Assembly (NCBI GenBank): GCA_964472905.1
Contig: CAYYMI010000099.1
Coordinates: 1-6,000 of the forward strand
Reading direction: 5' to 3'
Origin: Hellea sp964472905
GTDB taxonomy: Bacteria > Pseudomonadota > Alphaproteobacteria > Caulobacterales > Maricaulaceae
DNA: 6,000 nucleotides
Numbering within the stretch: the stretch's first letter is position 1; each line of letters opens with the position of its first letter. Under the pieces are notes generated by a model. That model ran no database searches. It was not told where the DNA came from and was given only the letters and a program-made list of their open reading frames with translations. Position numbers and translations under genes: made by a program. Positions 1 to 5,892 of the stretch are shown one piece after another.

Positions 1-38
1 AATTCTCATGAATTTACTAACTAAAAGATGGAACAGTT

Positions 39-686
39 TTAAGGGGGCAAGACACCTAAGATCGTAGCAATTTCAGGATTAGTCTTTCCATAACTTATGA
101 GTTCCAAAACTTCGGATTCTCGCGGCGTTAAATTGATTGTCTGCTGCAGGCCTTTCAGCAACTGACAGTATCTGACATGCATAATTTGGACTAAGGCTTG
201 AATTTGATGGGGCATGACGGGATCAAAGTCTGCTTTGTCTCGGCTAAAGCATACGAAGGCATATCCTTTGCGGTTATAAGGGCCAAACAAAGGACAACAT
301 AGGCCGTCGCCGCTAGTTCCTAAAACCCTGTGTATACGCTCCTCATATTTCGCCTTTTTAACAATAGGCTCATTCAAGCAGTCTGAAAGCCAGATAAAAC
401 TCCCCTTAATAAAGGCCGCTTCTATGATGGGGTCACCATTTTTCTTAGCATTCTTTCTATAATCTTCAACTATCTCGTCCGGCAAATTATAGGGATGCAA
501 TATTCCTGCATTATTGAAGTCAATAGCGCCAATGGCTGGAAAATGTACATAGAAACTATAGGTGACGCCTACTTTTTCAGACGCGCCCACAAGAAGGTCA
601 GTGATGGTGGTAGAGCTTTCAATAGCGGTTGCGATTTGCATGAATTCTTCTGCCGTGAATGACGTTTTATTATCATGTCCCATCAT
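39..686 (-). CDS. LuxR-family regulator with autoinducer-binding-like domain, truncated in its HTH
   Basis: This 215-residue protein looks like a quorum-sensing-type LuxR regulator. Residues about 15-175 resemble the autoinducer-binding domain: the Asp-Pro pair (D85-P86 in NGDP) and the following FIW tryptophan (W99) match conserved ligand-pocket positions. The tryptophan of the usual WxxxY pair appears to be isoleucine (I72, with Y76 kept), so a non-standard ligand is possible. From residue 186 a LuxR C-terminal helix-turn-helix begins (LTPRESEVLELISYGKTNPE), but the protein stops after GVLPP, before the recognition helix. Normal family length is about 230-250 residues. A run of five G (43-47) lies at the break, suggesting a frameshift, yet neither other frame in positions 1-38 restores a convincing recognition helix, so a deletion or rearrangement is equally likely. 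DNA binding is probably lost unless the real end differs. The gene is visibly more AT-rich than those downstream. Start ATG at 686; ATG at 683 is equally possible; no strong Shine-Dalgarno is seen. Confidence 0.82.
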   Translation of the reverse strand: MMGHDNKTSFTAEEFMQIATAIESSTTITDLLVGASEKVGVTYSFYVHFPAIGAIDFNNAGILHPYNLPDEIVEDYRKNAKKNGDPIIEAAFIKGSFIWLSDCLNEPIVKKAKYEERIHRVLGTSGDGLCCPLFGPYNRKGYAFVCFSRDKADFDPVMPHQIQALVQIMHVRYCQLLKGLQQTINLTPRESEVLELISYGKTNPEIATILGVLPP

Positions 687-710
687 AACATGAGCTCTGT
701 TGTTAAATGC

Positions 711-745
711 GCCTAAGTCTCAGGGTTAGCCCTAAGAACTTAGGC
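711..745. repeat. Nested inverted repeats (GCCTAAG...CTTAGGC) upstream of the LuxR-type gene
   Basis: GCCTAAG at 711-717 is matched perfectly by CTTAGGC at 739-745, with 21 bases between. The right half also forms its own tight dyad, CCTAAG-AA-CTTAGG at 731-744. The centre of the outer repeat lies about 40 bases upstream of the LuxR-type start codon, so it would fall in the leader RNA if transcription starts at the TATAAT at 778-783. It could be a protein-binding operator or an RNA hairpin; the inner dyad has a loop too short for RNA and suits protein binding better. Function is inferred only from position and symmetry. Confidence 0.5.
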
Positions 746-777
746 TTATTTGTGAATAAATGAACGATAGGTGAATG

Positions 778-814
778 ATTATAGTATTGAAACTACGCAA
801 TTTTACCTACGTAG
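778..814 (-). promoter_or_regulatory. Candidate promoter with dyad upstream (LuxR-type gene)
   Basis: On the minus strand a perfect TATAAT hexamer (778-783) sits about 92 bases upstream of the LuxR-type start codon. No TTGACA-like -35 is present 16-18 bases upstream. Instead the dyad CTACG-N12-CGTAG (793-814) covers that place. A promoter that lacks a -35 but has a 22-bp dyad there is what an activator-dependent promoter would look like, and LuxR-type proteins often bind roughly 20-bp dyads. This is a positional inference; the arms do not match a canonical lux box that I know. Confidence 0.35.
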
Positions 815-1002
815 CTGTAACTATGTATATGATATCTAAATTACATCATATAAGCCGCGTGGGCTTAGGCTCATAGGGAAGGTCTTTGATTTTCGCCCCA
901 CATCGTTAATTAAGGATCTTCTTTTCAACCATATACAAGAGCCAGTAAGTTGCGCCATAGACGCGATAGCTTTAGGCTGGATTTTATGGTTAAGGCTCTC
1001 CT

Positions 1003-1773
1003 GTGACATCCTGGAAACATCCACCGCTCTTTCGGTATATTCAGCGCTTGCAAGGGGAGCGTCCTTGGGGACGCTTGCTGGATGCTGGGACAGGTGAGAA
1101 ATCTATTTGCTGGATAGCTGATCTTCCCACAGAGCGCTGGACGGCGGTATCGGCTTCGCCTCGCCATGCCCAGCGGGTGCGAGAGGCCATCAAAGACAAA
1201 CAACGCGCCGAGGATAAAATTGTGCTGGGTCATTGGGGCGATGCCAAATTGCTCGAAGGTGAGGTTTATGACACGGTAATCGCCGATTATTTGCTGGGCG
1301 CGATCGAAGGTTTTTCTCCTTATTTTCAGCCCTTTTTGTTTCGGCGTTTACGGCCACTGACGCGGGGCGTGCTTTATGTCAAAGGGCTAGAGCCTTATGT
1401 GCCAATCCCCCTCCCCGACAGCGAGGCAGGGCGCTTGCTCTGGGACATTGGCCGCCACCGGGATGCCTGTGTTATGTTGGGCGGGGATATGCCCTACCGC
1501 GAATATCCAGCACCGTGGGTGAGCGCGCATCTGCAAGGCGCGGGATTTACGGTGCGCAGTCTCAAACATTTCCCGGCGGTCTATAAAGCGCGCTTCGTCA
1601 ATGCCCAGATGGATATAGCGTCGGCGGGTCTTAGCAAGCTGAGCGATACCAAACTCGCGGCCGCGCTAACAACCCGCGGCGAAGAGCTACGCGCCAAAGC
1701 GCTGGAGCATATCAAGACCGAAGGCTCGATACGCTATGGCCGTAATTACGTTATCGCCGCAAAACCCGTTTAG
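1003..1773 (+). CDS. Class I SAM-dependent methyltransferase
   Basis: This 256-residue cytoplasmic protein has a Rossmann-fold methyltransferase core. The SAM-binding glycine loop is LLDAGTG at residues 25-31, an acidic GDAKLL segment at 79-84 would follow strand 3, and DTVIADYLLGAIE at 90-102 matches the post-strand-4 motif. The C-terminal third (about 160-256), ending in GRNYVIAAKP, probably covers the substrate side. The methyl acceptor cannot be inferred. The GTG at 1003 is taken as the start because an in-frame TAA lies at 991-993 and the N-terminus through HPPLFRY reads like family sequence; no good Shine-Dalgarno precedes it, and a TTG at about codon 16 would cut into the fold. It is convergent with rnpB, ending only about 27 bases from the RNA's 3' end, and I see no terminator hairpin between them. 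Base composition is clearly more GC-rich than the preceding kilobase. Confidence 0.85.
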   Translation: MTSWKHPPLFRYIQRLQGERPWGRLLDAGTGEKSICWIADLPTERWTAVSASPRHAQRVREAIKDKQRAEDKIVLGHWGDAKLLEGEVYDTVIADYLLGAIEGFSPYFQPFLFRRLRPLTRGVLYVKGLEPYVPIPLPDSEAGRLLWDIGRHRDACVMLGGDMPYREYPAPWVSAHLQGAGFTVRSLKHFPAVYKARFVNAQMDIASAGLSKLSDTKLAAALTTRGEELRAKALEHIKTEGSIRYGRNYVIAAKPV

Positions 1774-1800
1774 AATATAAAGAGCCTATTTAAGGTTAAA

Positions 1801-2187
1801 TGTCAGAGGGCCTGTAAGCCGGGTTTTGTACGGCCAAAGCCGCGACGATCATTCCTCTAGGATGTGTGTTGCCACACACCTCAAGCAACCGACCCGGATA
1901 ACGACGCAAGGGCGCGCCATATGTTATCCCTATTTGGTTTTGCTCCGGATGGGGTTTACCTTGCCCGCGATGTTACCATAACGGCGGTGCGCTCTTACCG
2001 CACCCTTTCAGCTTTTCCTTATGTATTTTTTGCAAAATACAATGGGTAGTTTCCTCTCTGTGGCACTGTCCCTCAGCTCGCGCTGGCCGGGCGTTACCCG
2101 GCATCCCGCCTTTGTGGAGCCCGGACTTTCCTCGAACCGTGGATTTGTTAAAATCCACTACCCGCGATCGTCCAGCCCTCTGACCCC
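1801..2187 (-). ncRNA. rnpB: RNase P RNA, bacterial type A
   Basis: This is the catalytic RNA subunit of ribonuclease P, which removes 5' leaders from precursor tRNAs. Read on the minus strand it shows the conserved blocks in order: GAGGAAAGTCCGGGCTCCAC near the 5' end, GCCAGCGCGAGCTGAGGGAC, GTGCGGTAAGAGCGCACCGC, CCATCCGGAGCAAAACCAAA, AGAGGAATGATCGTCGC, and the 3' segment AACCCGGCTTACAGGCCC. The P1 helix is seen directly: TCAGAGGG near the 5' end (2176-2183) pairs with CCCTCTGA at the 3' end (1803-1810). An AT-rich hairpin with a GCAA tetraloop (2023-2040) probably forms the variable P12 arm. Length is about 387 nt, normal for this class. Ends are set from P1 and the promoter and are good to a few bases. 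Several short reading frames in this interval are accidental. Confidence 0.98.
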
Positions 2188-2191
2188 TCGC

Positions 2192-2220
2192 TTTAAGCTG
2201 AGAACAGACCCAAAAGTCAA
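2192..2220 (-). promoter_or_regulatory. rnpB promoter (sigma-70 type)
   Basis: On the minus strand TTGACT (2215-2220) and CTTAAA (2192-2197) are separated by 17 bases, the ideal spacing for a housekeeping promoter. Transcription would start about 2184-2187, exactly at the 5' side of the rnpB P1 helix. That agreement supports both the promoter call and the RNA 5' end. Confidence 0.8.
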
Positions 2221-2320
2221 GCCTCACAGTTTCGTGTAAAATCCTTCACAGCAATATCCCTAGGCTGTGACTTGGCTTGATTGGAGGCCGCGCGTCAAAG
2301 ATGGCAGTTAGGACTCACAG
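2221..2320. repeat. Cluster of TCACAG words in the rnpB / small-gene divergent region
   Basis: TCACAG occurs at 2224-2229, 2246-2251 and 2315-2320, and its complement CTGTGA at 2265-2270. The second and the inverted copy form a dyad with 13 bases between arms (2246-2270). The cluster lies between the rnpB promoter and the small downstream gene, so it could bind a regulator of either. The arms point opposite to a CRP-type TGTGA-N6-TCACA site. Four copies in about 100 bases could still be chance. Confidence 0.35.
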
Positions 2321-2330
2321 AAAGAGACGA

Positions 2331-2335
2331 AAGGA
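2331..2335 (+). promoter_or_regulatory. Shine-Dalgarno of the 61-residue small gene
   Basis: AAGGA lies six bases before the ATG at 2342. It is the best-spaced ribosome binding site in the window and the main reason to accept the short reading frame as a gene. Confidence 0.6.
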
Positions 2336-2341
2336 ACCACC

Positions 2342-2527
2342 ATGTTAGCTCTATTAAAACAACGTCCATGTATGGCCAGTGATATGACAATCATGCATCT
2401 TGAGCGCAAACTCAAACGTTATGAATGCCGTACAAAAAGATCCAATGCCAAGCCAAGTGATTATACCACGCGTGATCGCATTGCTACTCAGCTAGCCGAG
2501 GCGCGCACTTATTTGTGCCACGGTTAA
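2342..2527 (+). CDS. Small basic hypothetical protein (61 aa)
   Basis: I do not recognise a family. The protein is basic and hydrophilic, with no signal peptide and no membrane segment. Two probable helices are visible: about residues 14-33 (MTIMHLERKLKRYECRTKR) and about 43-58 (TRDRIATQLAEARTYL), joined by a polar linker, which would suit a helical hairpin. It has three cysteines (10, 29, 59) with no metal-binding spacing. Support for a real gene is the well-placed AAGGA, the ATG start and its position in otherwise empty DNA. It is transcribed divergently from rnpB, and a stem-loop (2540-2570) follows its stop codon. It could be a small nucleic-acid-binding or adaptor protein, but that is only a guess from charge and size. 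Confidence 0.6.
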   Translation: MLALLKQRPCMASDMTIMHLERKLKRYECRTKRSNAKPSDYTTRDRIATQLAEARTYLCHG

Positions 2528-2539
2528 AGATTAAGGCTT

Positions 2540-2570
2540 AAGGTCAGCGGCATCCAACAAAGCTGGCCTT
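2540..2570 (+). terminator. Stem-loop after the small gene, possible terminator
   Basis: AAGGTCAGC (2540-2548) pairs with GCTGGCCTT (2562-2570) with one G-U wobble and a 13-base loop, starting 13 bases after the small gene's stop codon. There is no downstream T-tract, so a factor-independent terminator is not proven. It may instead stabilise the 3' end or lie in the leader of the amidohydrolase mRNA. Confidence 0.35.
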
Positions 2571-2627
2571 GCATGTGTCGTCATTTGCCATATTGTCTGC
2601 TCTCTGGTGGCAATGGCGGCACACGTA

Positions 2628-4358
2628 ATGAATCCTATTCAGTTTAAAAAACATAGCAGACTTTTATTATTCACTTTAGCCCTCGCCGCTTGTACGTCGT
2701 CTGACACTCCTGTGGTGTCAGATATTACCATCTATACGGCGAAAAATATCGTCACCGTCAATGACGCTATCCCCGCCGCCCAAGCCGTTGCCATTGATAA
2801 AGCCGGCATGATTGTCGGCTTAGGCGATTTGTCAGCTCTCAAACAAGAGCATAAAAACGCAGCCATTGATCAGCAATTTGAGACAAAAACAATTACGCCC
2901 GGCTTGATTGATCCGCATATTCATATGACGCTGGGCTCTATGATGTACGGGCTCGATTTCATTCCGCCATGGGATATGGAAACGCCCAAAGGGACGGTCA
3001 CAGGTCTTCCCGATAAAACCTCGCTTTTGGTCAAGATTGCAGAGTTTGAGAAAGACGCGCCAGACGGACCTCTATTTTTGTACGGATATCACAACCTCGT
3101 GCAGGGCGATTTAACCCGTCAGGACCTTGATAAAATTTCGGCCACGCGCCCGCTCTTTATCTGGCATTATTCAGGTCATGATTTTTACCTTAATAGTGCT
3201 GCCATTAAGCTCGCCAAACTTACCCCCGCTCTGGCCGATAAATTTCACGGCATTGGGCTGGGTGAAAACGGAGAGCTTAACGGGCGTATTTATGAAGATG
3301 CGAGCCTCGCACTCTTTGGTACGATTGGCCCTATTCTGCTGGCCCCCGCCCATATTAAAAAAGGCTTTGAAGGCTATGAGAAAATCTTTGCGCGCTCCGG
3401 CGTGACCACTGTGGCGGAAATGGGTTACGGTATTTTTGGTCGCGCCATTGAGGATAATTACATCAAGGCCTATTACACGGATGAGGACAATTATAATCTC
3501 TACCTTGTGCCAGAGCACCGCGCCTTTACCGCCGAGTTCGGCGAGGATGCTGTGACTAAAATGCAAGAGATGAGCGCAGATGAAACCCGTCATCCGCCCG
3601 TATTAAACCAAGTCAAGCTTTTTACCGATGCGGCCTTTTATTCCCAAACCATGAAAATGGACGCCCCCGGATATATTGGCGGACAGTCCAAAGGCACGGA
3701 CGGATTATGGGTGACGCCGCCTGACGCTTTGGCCGGCGTTATGAAGCCTTATTGGGATGCGGGCATAGATATTCACATCCACTCCAATGGCGACGCGGCG
3801 CAAGATTCGACCTTAGGCGCTTTTGCACAAATGAGCGCGGGCGAGACGGGGCAACGCCTCATCATAGAACATGGCGGGCTATTTCGGCCTGACCAAATCC
3901 AGAAAGCCGCTGATCTAGGCATCGGCATTTCTGCCGCCTCGCATTACGTCAAATATATGGGCGAAGATTACAAAGAAGCTATTGGCGAGAAGACCGATTT
4001 CATCACGCCTCTGGCCTCCGCCCTCAAAGCCGGTATTCACGCCACAGTGCACTCAGACGCCCCCCTCGCTCCGCCGCAACCGCTTAAGGCCGCCAGCGTC
4101 CACATGACCCGAGAAACGCGTCAAGGCGGCGTCAGTAACCCGCGAGAAAAACTCACCCGCCCGCAAGCCCTCAAAGCCATCACCCTCGACGCGGCGTGGT
4201 CCTTAGGGTTGGATAATGAGATTGGGTCTATCGAAGTCGGCAAACGCGCGGACTTTGCGATCCTTGAGGCGAACCCCCTAGACACCGCGCCAGAAGACTG
4301 GCCCAATATCAAGGTTTGGGGCGTTATGCTAAGCGGTGATATTCGGCCTGTAAATTAA
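2628..4358 (+). CDS. Lipoprotein amidohydrolase, YtcJ / amidohydrolase-3 type
   Basis: This is a predicted membrane-anchored, metal-dependent hydrolase of the amidohydrolase superfamily. Counting from ATG 2628 (576 aa), a lysine-rich N-region, hydrophobic core and lipobox LAAC place the lipidated cysteine at residue 22. The barrel follows: HxH metal motif in GLIDPHIH (H97, H99), SGHDFYLNS (H184) typical of YtcJ proteins, VKLFTD with K330, the HIHSNGDAAQD block (H383, H385), IIEHGG (H415), and HSDAP carrying the last-strand aspartate (D477). The C-terminal GSIEVGKRADFAIL is the usual beta-sandwich return. All expected catalytic positions look intact. Family members act on varied amide bonds, so the substrate is unknown. 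In-frame GTG 2607 and ATG 2613 lie upstream, but 2628 gives the most natural signal peptide; no candidate has a strong Shine-Dalgarno. It probably forms an operon with the serine hydrolase 84 bases downstream. Confidence 0.92.
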   Translation: MNPIQFKKHSRLLLFTLALAACTSSDTPVVSDITIYTAKNIVTVNDAIPAAQAVAIDKAGMIVGLGDLSALKQEHKNAAIDQQFETKTITPGLIDPHIHMTLGSMMYGLDFIPPWDMETPKGTVTGLPDKTSLLVKIAEFEKDAPDGPLFLYGYHNLVQGDLTRQDLDKISATRPLFIWHYSGHDFYLNSAAIKLAKLTPALADKFHGIGLGENGELNGRIYEDASLALFGTIGPILLAPAHIKKGFEGYEKIFARSGVTTVAEMGYGIFGRAIEDNYIKAYYTDEDNYNLYLVPEHRAFTAEFGEDAVTKMQEMSADETRHPPVLNQVKLFTDAAFYSQTMKMDAPGYIGGQSKGTDGLWVTPPDALAGVMKPYWDAGIDIHIHSNGDAAQDSTLGAFAQMSAGETGQRLIIEHGGLFRPDQIQKAADLGIGISAASHYVKYMGEDYKEAIGEKTDFITPLASALKAGIHATVHSDAPLAPPQPLKAASVHMTRETRQGGVSNPREKLTRPQALKAITLDAAWSLGLDNEIGSIEVGKRADFAILEANPLDTAPEDWPNIKVWGVMLSGDIRPVN

Positions 4359-4442
4359 CTCTATTATCTACTTCATCGGCAAAAGCGGAGATGAAAGGTC
4401 GGCTGAATTGACCTCCCCTAAGGGCGGGTATAGATAATAGGG
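4359..4442 (+). promoter_or_regulatory. Structured intercistronic element closed by a 10-12 bp inverted repeat
   Basis: CTATTATCTA (4361-4370) is matched perfectly by TAGATAATAG (4431-4440). The pairing extends outward through one U-G wobble and one C-G pair to 4359 and 4442, so the stem fills the space from the base after the upstream stop codon to the base before the downstream ATG. Inside are TTCATC/GATGAA (4372-4377 with 4390-4395) and AGGTC/GACCT (4396-4400 with 4410-4414), which would make a branched RNA. No normally spaced Shine-Dalgarno precedes the ATG: AGGG touches it, and the purine-rich GGGCGGG is about 14 bases away. The element could control translation of the serine hydrolase, process the mRNA, or be a small palindromic mobile repeat. 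I match it to no known riboswitch. Confidence 0.6.
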
Positions 4443-5864
4443 ATGGCTAGATACTTTCAGATATTTTCTTTCGCAGCACTTGCAGCTTTATTACTCTCAC
4501 CCTCTGCGGCGGCCGATGGGCTGAATCGGTCCGAGAAATCTCTGGCCGCAGGCTATAAGTCCATGTTCACCTGCTCGGCTATGTTTAACGGCGGTAAAAC
4601 TGCAGAACAGATTCAGGAAGATGAGCTATCTAACATCTATTCCGACTACAAACCTGCCATGGCGGCCATAGCTGAGGCGGTGGTCAATCGGACCGAAAAA
4701 TATGTGTCTGTCAAATTTGCCGATGATATGCCGCCGCGTATTTCCGCCTGGCGCCCCCACCTAGGCTGCAGCGCGCTTCCACCTGGTGCCACATCCAAGG
4801 ACATAAAAAATCTGCCTCGCGTCAAGTTCAAGACCCTGCGCGTGAACGCCGATGACATTATGTGGCCCATGGGTGACAAGCTTCCCAATTCATCTCCAAT
4901 CGATAGTTCAGCTGCAGAGGCGATCAATACAGCAGTGGACGCAGCGTTTGCTGGCGATTTTGGCGGCAATAGCAGCGCTGTTTTAATCGTGAAAAACGGA
5001 CAGATTATCGCCGAACGATACAAACCCGGCTTTGATAAACATACATCCCAACGCACCTGGTCTGTCGCCAAAAGCGTTGGCGCCAGCGTTATGGGCGCTG
5101 CGGTAGAAAAAGGCTATATCGATATAAAAGACCCCGCCGGTCTTGAAGCCTGGTCAGCCGCAGGTGACCCGCGCGCGGCTATTACCACTGAAAATTTGCT
5201 GCATATGGCGAGTGGGCTTAACAGTGAACCGGCCGGCAACCGCACGGATCAGGTTTATTTCGGCGGCGGTAAGATGGCGCAGCACGCGACCAAAGCCCCG
5301 CTAGAAGCCCCGCCCGGTTCCCGTTGGCGCTATGCCAATAATGACACCATGCTGGCGTTGCGTGCATTGCGCGAAGAGATGGATAATGACCGGCGCTATC
5401 ACAGCTTTCCGTTCAAGGCGCTGTTGCACAAAATCGGTATGTATCACACCGTGCCGGAAATGGACTGGGGCGGCGATTTTATTTTTTCCTCACAAGTCTG
5501 GACCACGTCGCGAGACCTAGCCCGCCTTGGCCTGCTCTATCTTAATGACGGTGTCTGGGAGGGCGAACGCCTCTTGCCAGAGGGGTGGTCTGGTTACGTC
5601 TCCGCGCCGCTGGGTGCGCAGCCACCAAATCGTCTGGGCAAAAAGGCCGAAGAGCCCGGCCGGGGTTATGGAGCGCAGTTTTGGCGTTATGAAAATTACA
5701 ACAATGTCCCGGAAGGTACCTATGCCGCTCTGGGCAATCGCGGACAGTTTTTAATCATCGTGCCAGACCTTGACCTTCTCGTCATCCGGCGCGGCTATGA
5801 CTGGCGCGGTAATTATTTTGACGGACCCAAATTTACTGGAGCCGTTACCAGCATATTTGAATAA
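4443..5864 (+). CDS. Exported serine hydrolase, class C beta-lactamase / NylB-like fold
   Basis: This 473-residue protein is a predicted periplasmic serine hydrolase of the beta-lactamase/penicillin-binding-protein fold. Residues 1-24 form a signal peptide ending in SAAA. An N-terminal region (about 36-120) precedes the catalytic domain and contains C44 and C109, which could form a disulfide; LGCSALPPG at 107-115 looks like a conserved block of this subgroup. The catalytic SxxK is S207-V-A-K210, the second motif is Y297-A-N299, and GNRGQ at 431-435 stands where H/KxG is found in relatives. The family includes esterases, 6-aminohexanoate-dimer hydrolases and peptidases, so calling it an antibiotic-resistance enzyme would be unsupported. 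It follows the lipoprotein amidohydrolase in the same direction and is probably co-transcribed, suggesting a joint role beyond the inner membrane. The ATG at 4443 is preceded directly by a long inverted repeat rather than a standard ribosome binding site. Confidence 0.9.
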   Translation: MARYFQIFSFAALAALLLSPSAAADGLNRSEKSLAAGYKSMFTCSAMFNGGKTAEQIQEDELSNIYSDYKPAMAAIAEAVVNRTEKYVSVKFADDMPPRISAWRPHLGCSALPPGATSKDIKNLPRVKFKTLRVNADDIMWPMGDKLPNSSPIDSSAAEAINTAVDAAFAGDFGGNSSAVLIVKNGQIIAERYKPGFDKHTSQRTWSVAKSVGASVMGAAVEKGYIDIKDPAGLEAWSAAGDPRAAITTENLLHMASGLNSEPAGNRTDQVYFGGGKMAQHATKAPLEAPPGSRWRYANNDTMLALRALREEMDNDRRYHSFPFKALLHKIGMYHTVPEMDWGGDFIFSSQVWTTSRDLARLGLLYLNDGVWEGERLLPEGWSGYVSAPLGAQPPNRLGKKAEEPGRGYGAQFWRYENYNNVPEGTYAALGNRGQFLIIVPDLDLLVIRRGYDWRGNYFDGPKFTGAVTSIFE

Positions 5865-5892
5865 GATTACACATATCATGTTCCAGTGTGGG

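Larger units (their letters stand above)
687..1002. other. AT-rich intergenic region between divergent genes, with dyad repeats
   Basis: These 316 bases separate the minus-strand LuxR-type gene from the plus-strand methyltransferase and should hold promoters for both. A perfect TATAAT lies on the minus strand at 778-783 but has no recognisable -35 at normal spacing. Inverted repeats occur at 711-745 and 793-814, and the word CTTAGGCT occurs at 739-746 and 864-871. No plus-strand promoter is convincing. A 62-codon minus-strand reading frame at 836-1024 has no homology that I recognise and overlaps the methyltransferase start, so I do not call it. Confidence 0.6.

Noticed and set aside
1..48. 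Simple one-base frameshift explaining the short LuxR HTH
   Set aside because: Adding a base to the five-G run keeps a frame open to the window edge, but the residues do not line up with the TVxxHxxxIxxKL pattern of the recognition helix; the other frame stops quickly.
836..1024. 62-codon minus-strand reading frame upstream of the methyltransferase
   Set aside because: It overlaps the methyltransferase start by 22 bases, has no clear ribosome binding site, and its sequence matches no family I recognise.
925..1233. 102-codon minus-strand reading frame
   Set aside because: It runs antisense across the SAM-binding core of the methyltransferase and shows no protein-like features.
1864..2239. Several short reading frames on both strands
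   Set aside because: They lie within the RNase P RNA gene or its promoter and are accidental.
2246..2270. TCACAG...CTGTGA dyad as a CRP/FNR site
   Set aside because: The arms are in the opposite orientation to TGTGA-N6-TCACA and the spacing is wrong.
3171..3593. 140-codon minus-strand frame opposite the amidohydrolase, and a similar one at 4646-5071
   Set aside because: Both are antisense shadows of well-supported genes with intact motifs.
4359..4442. The inverted repeat as a miniature transposable element
   Set aside because: The ends look like terminal repeats, but no target duplication flanks them and the borders coincide exactly with a stop and a start codon, which fits a regulatory RNA better. 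Not fully excluded.
4443..5864. Annotation as an AmpC-type resistance beta-lactamase
   Set aside because: The SxxK/YxN fold is shared by many esterases, amidases and peptidases, the third motif differs, and no AmpR-like regulator is adjacent.
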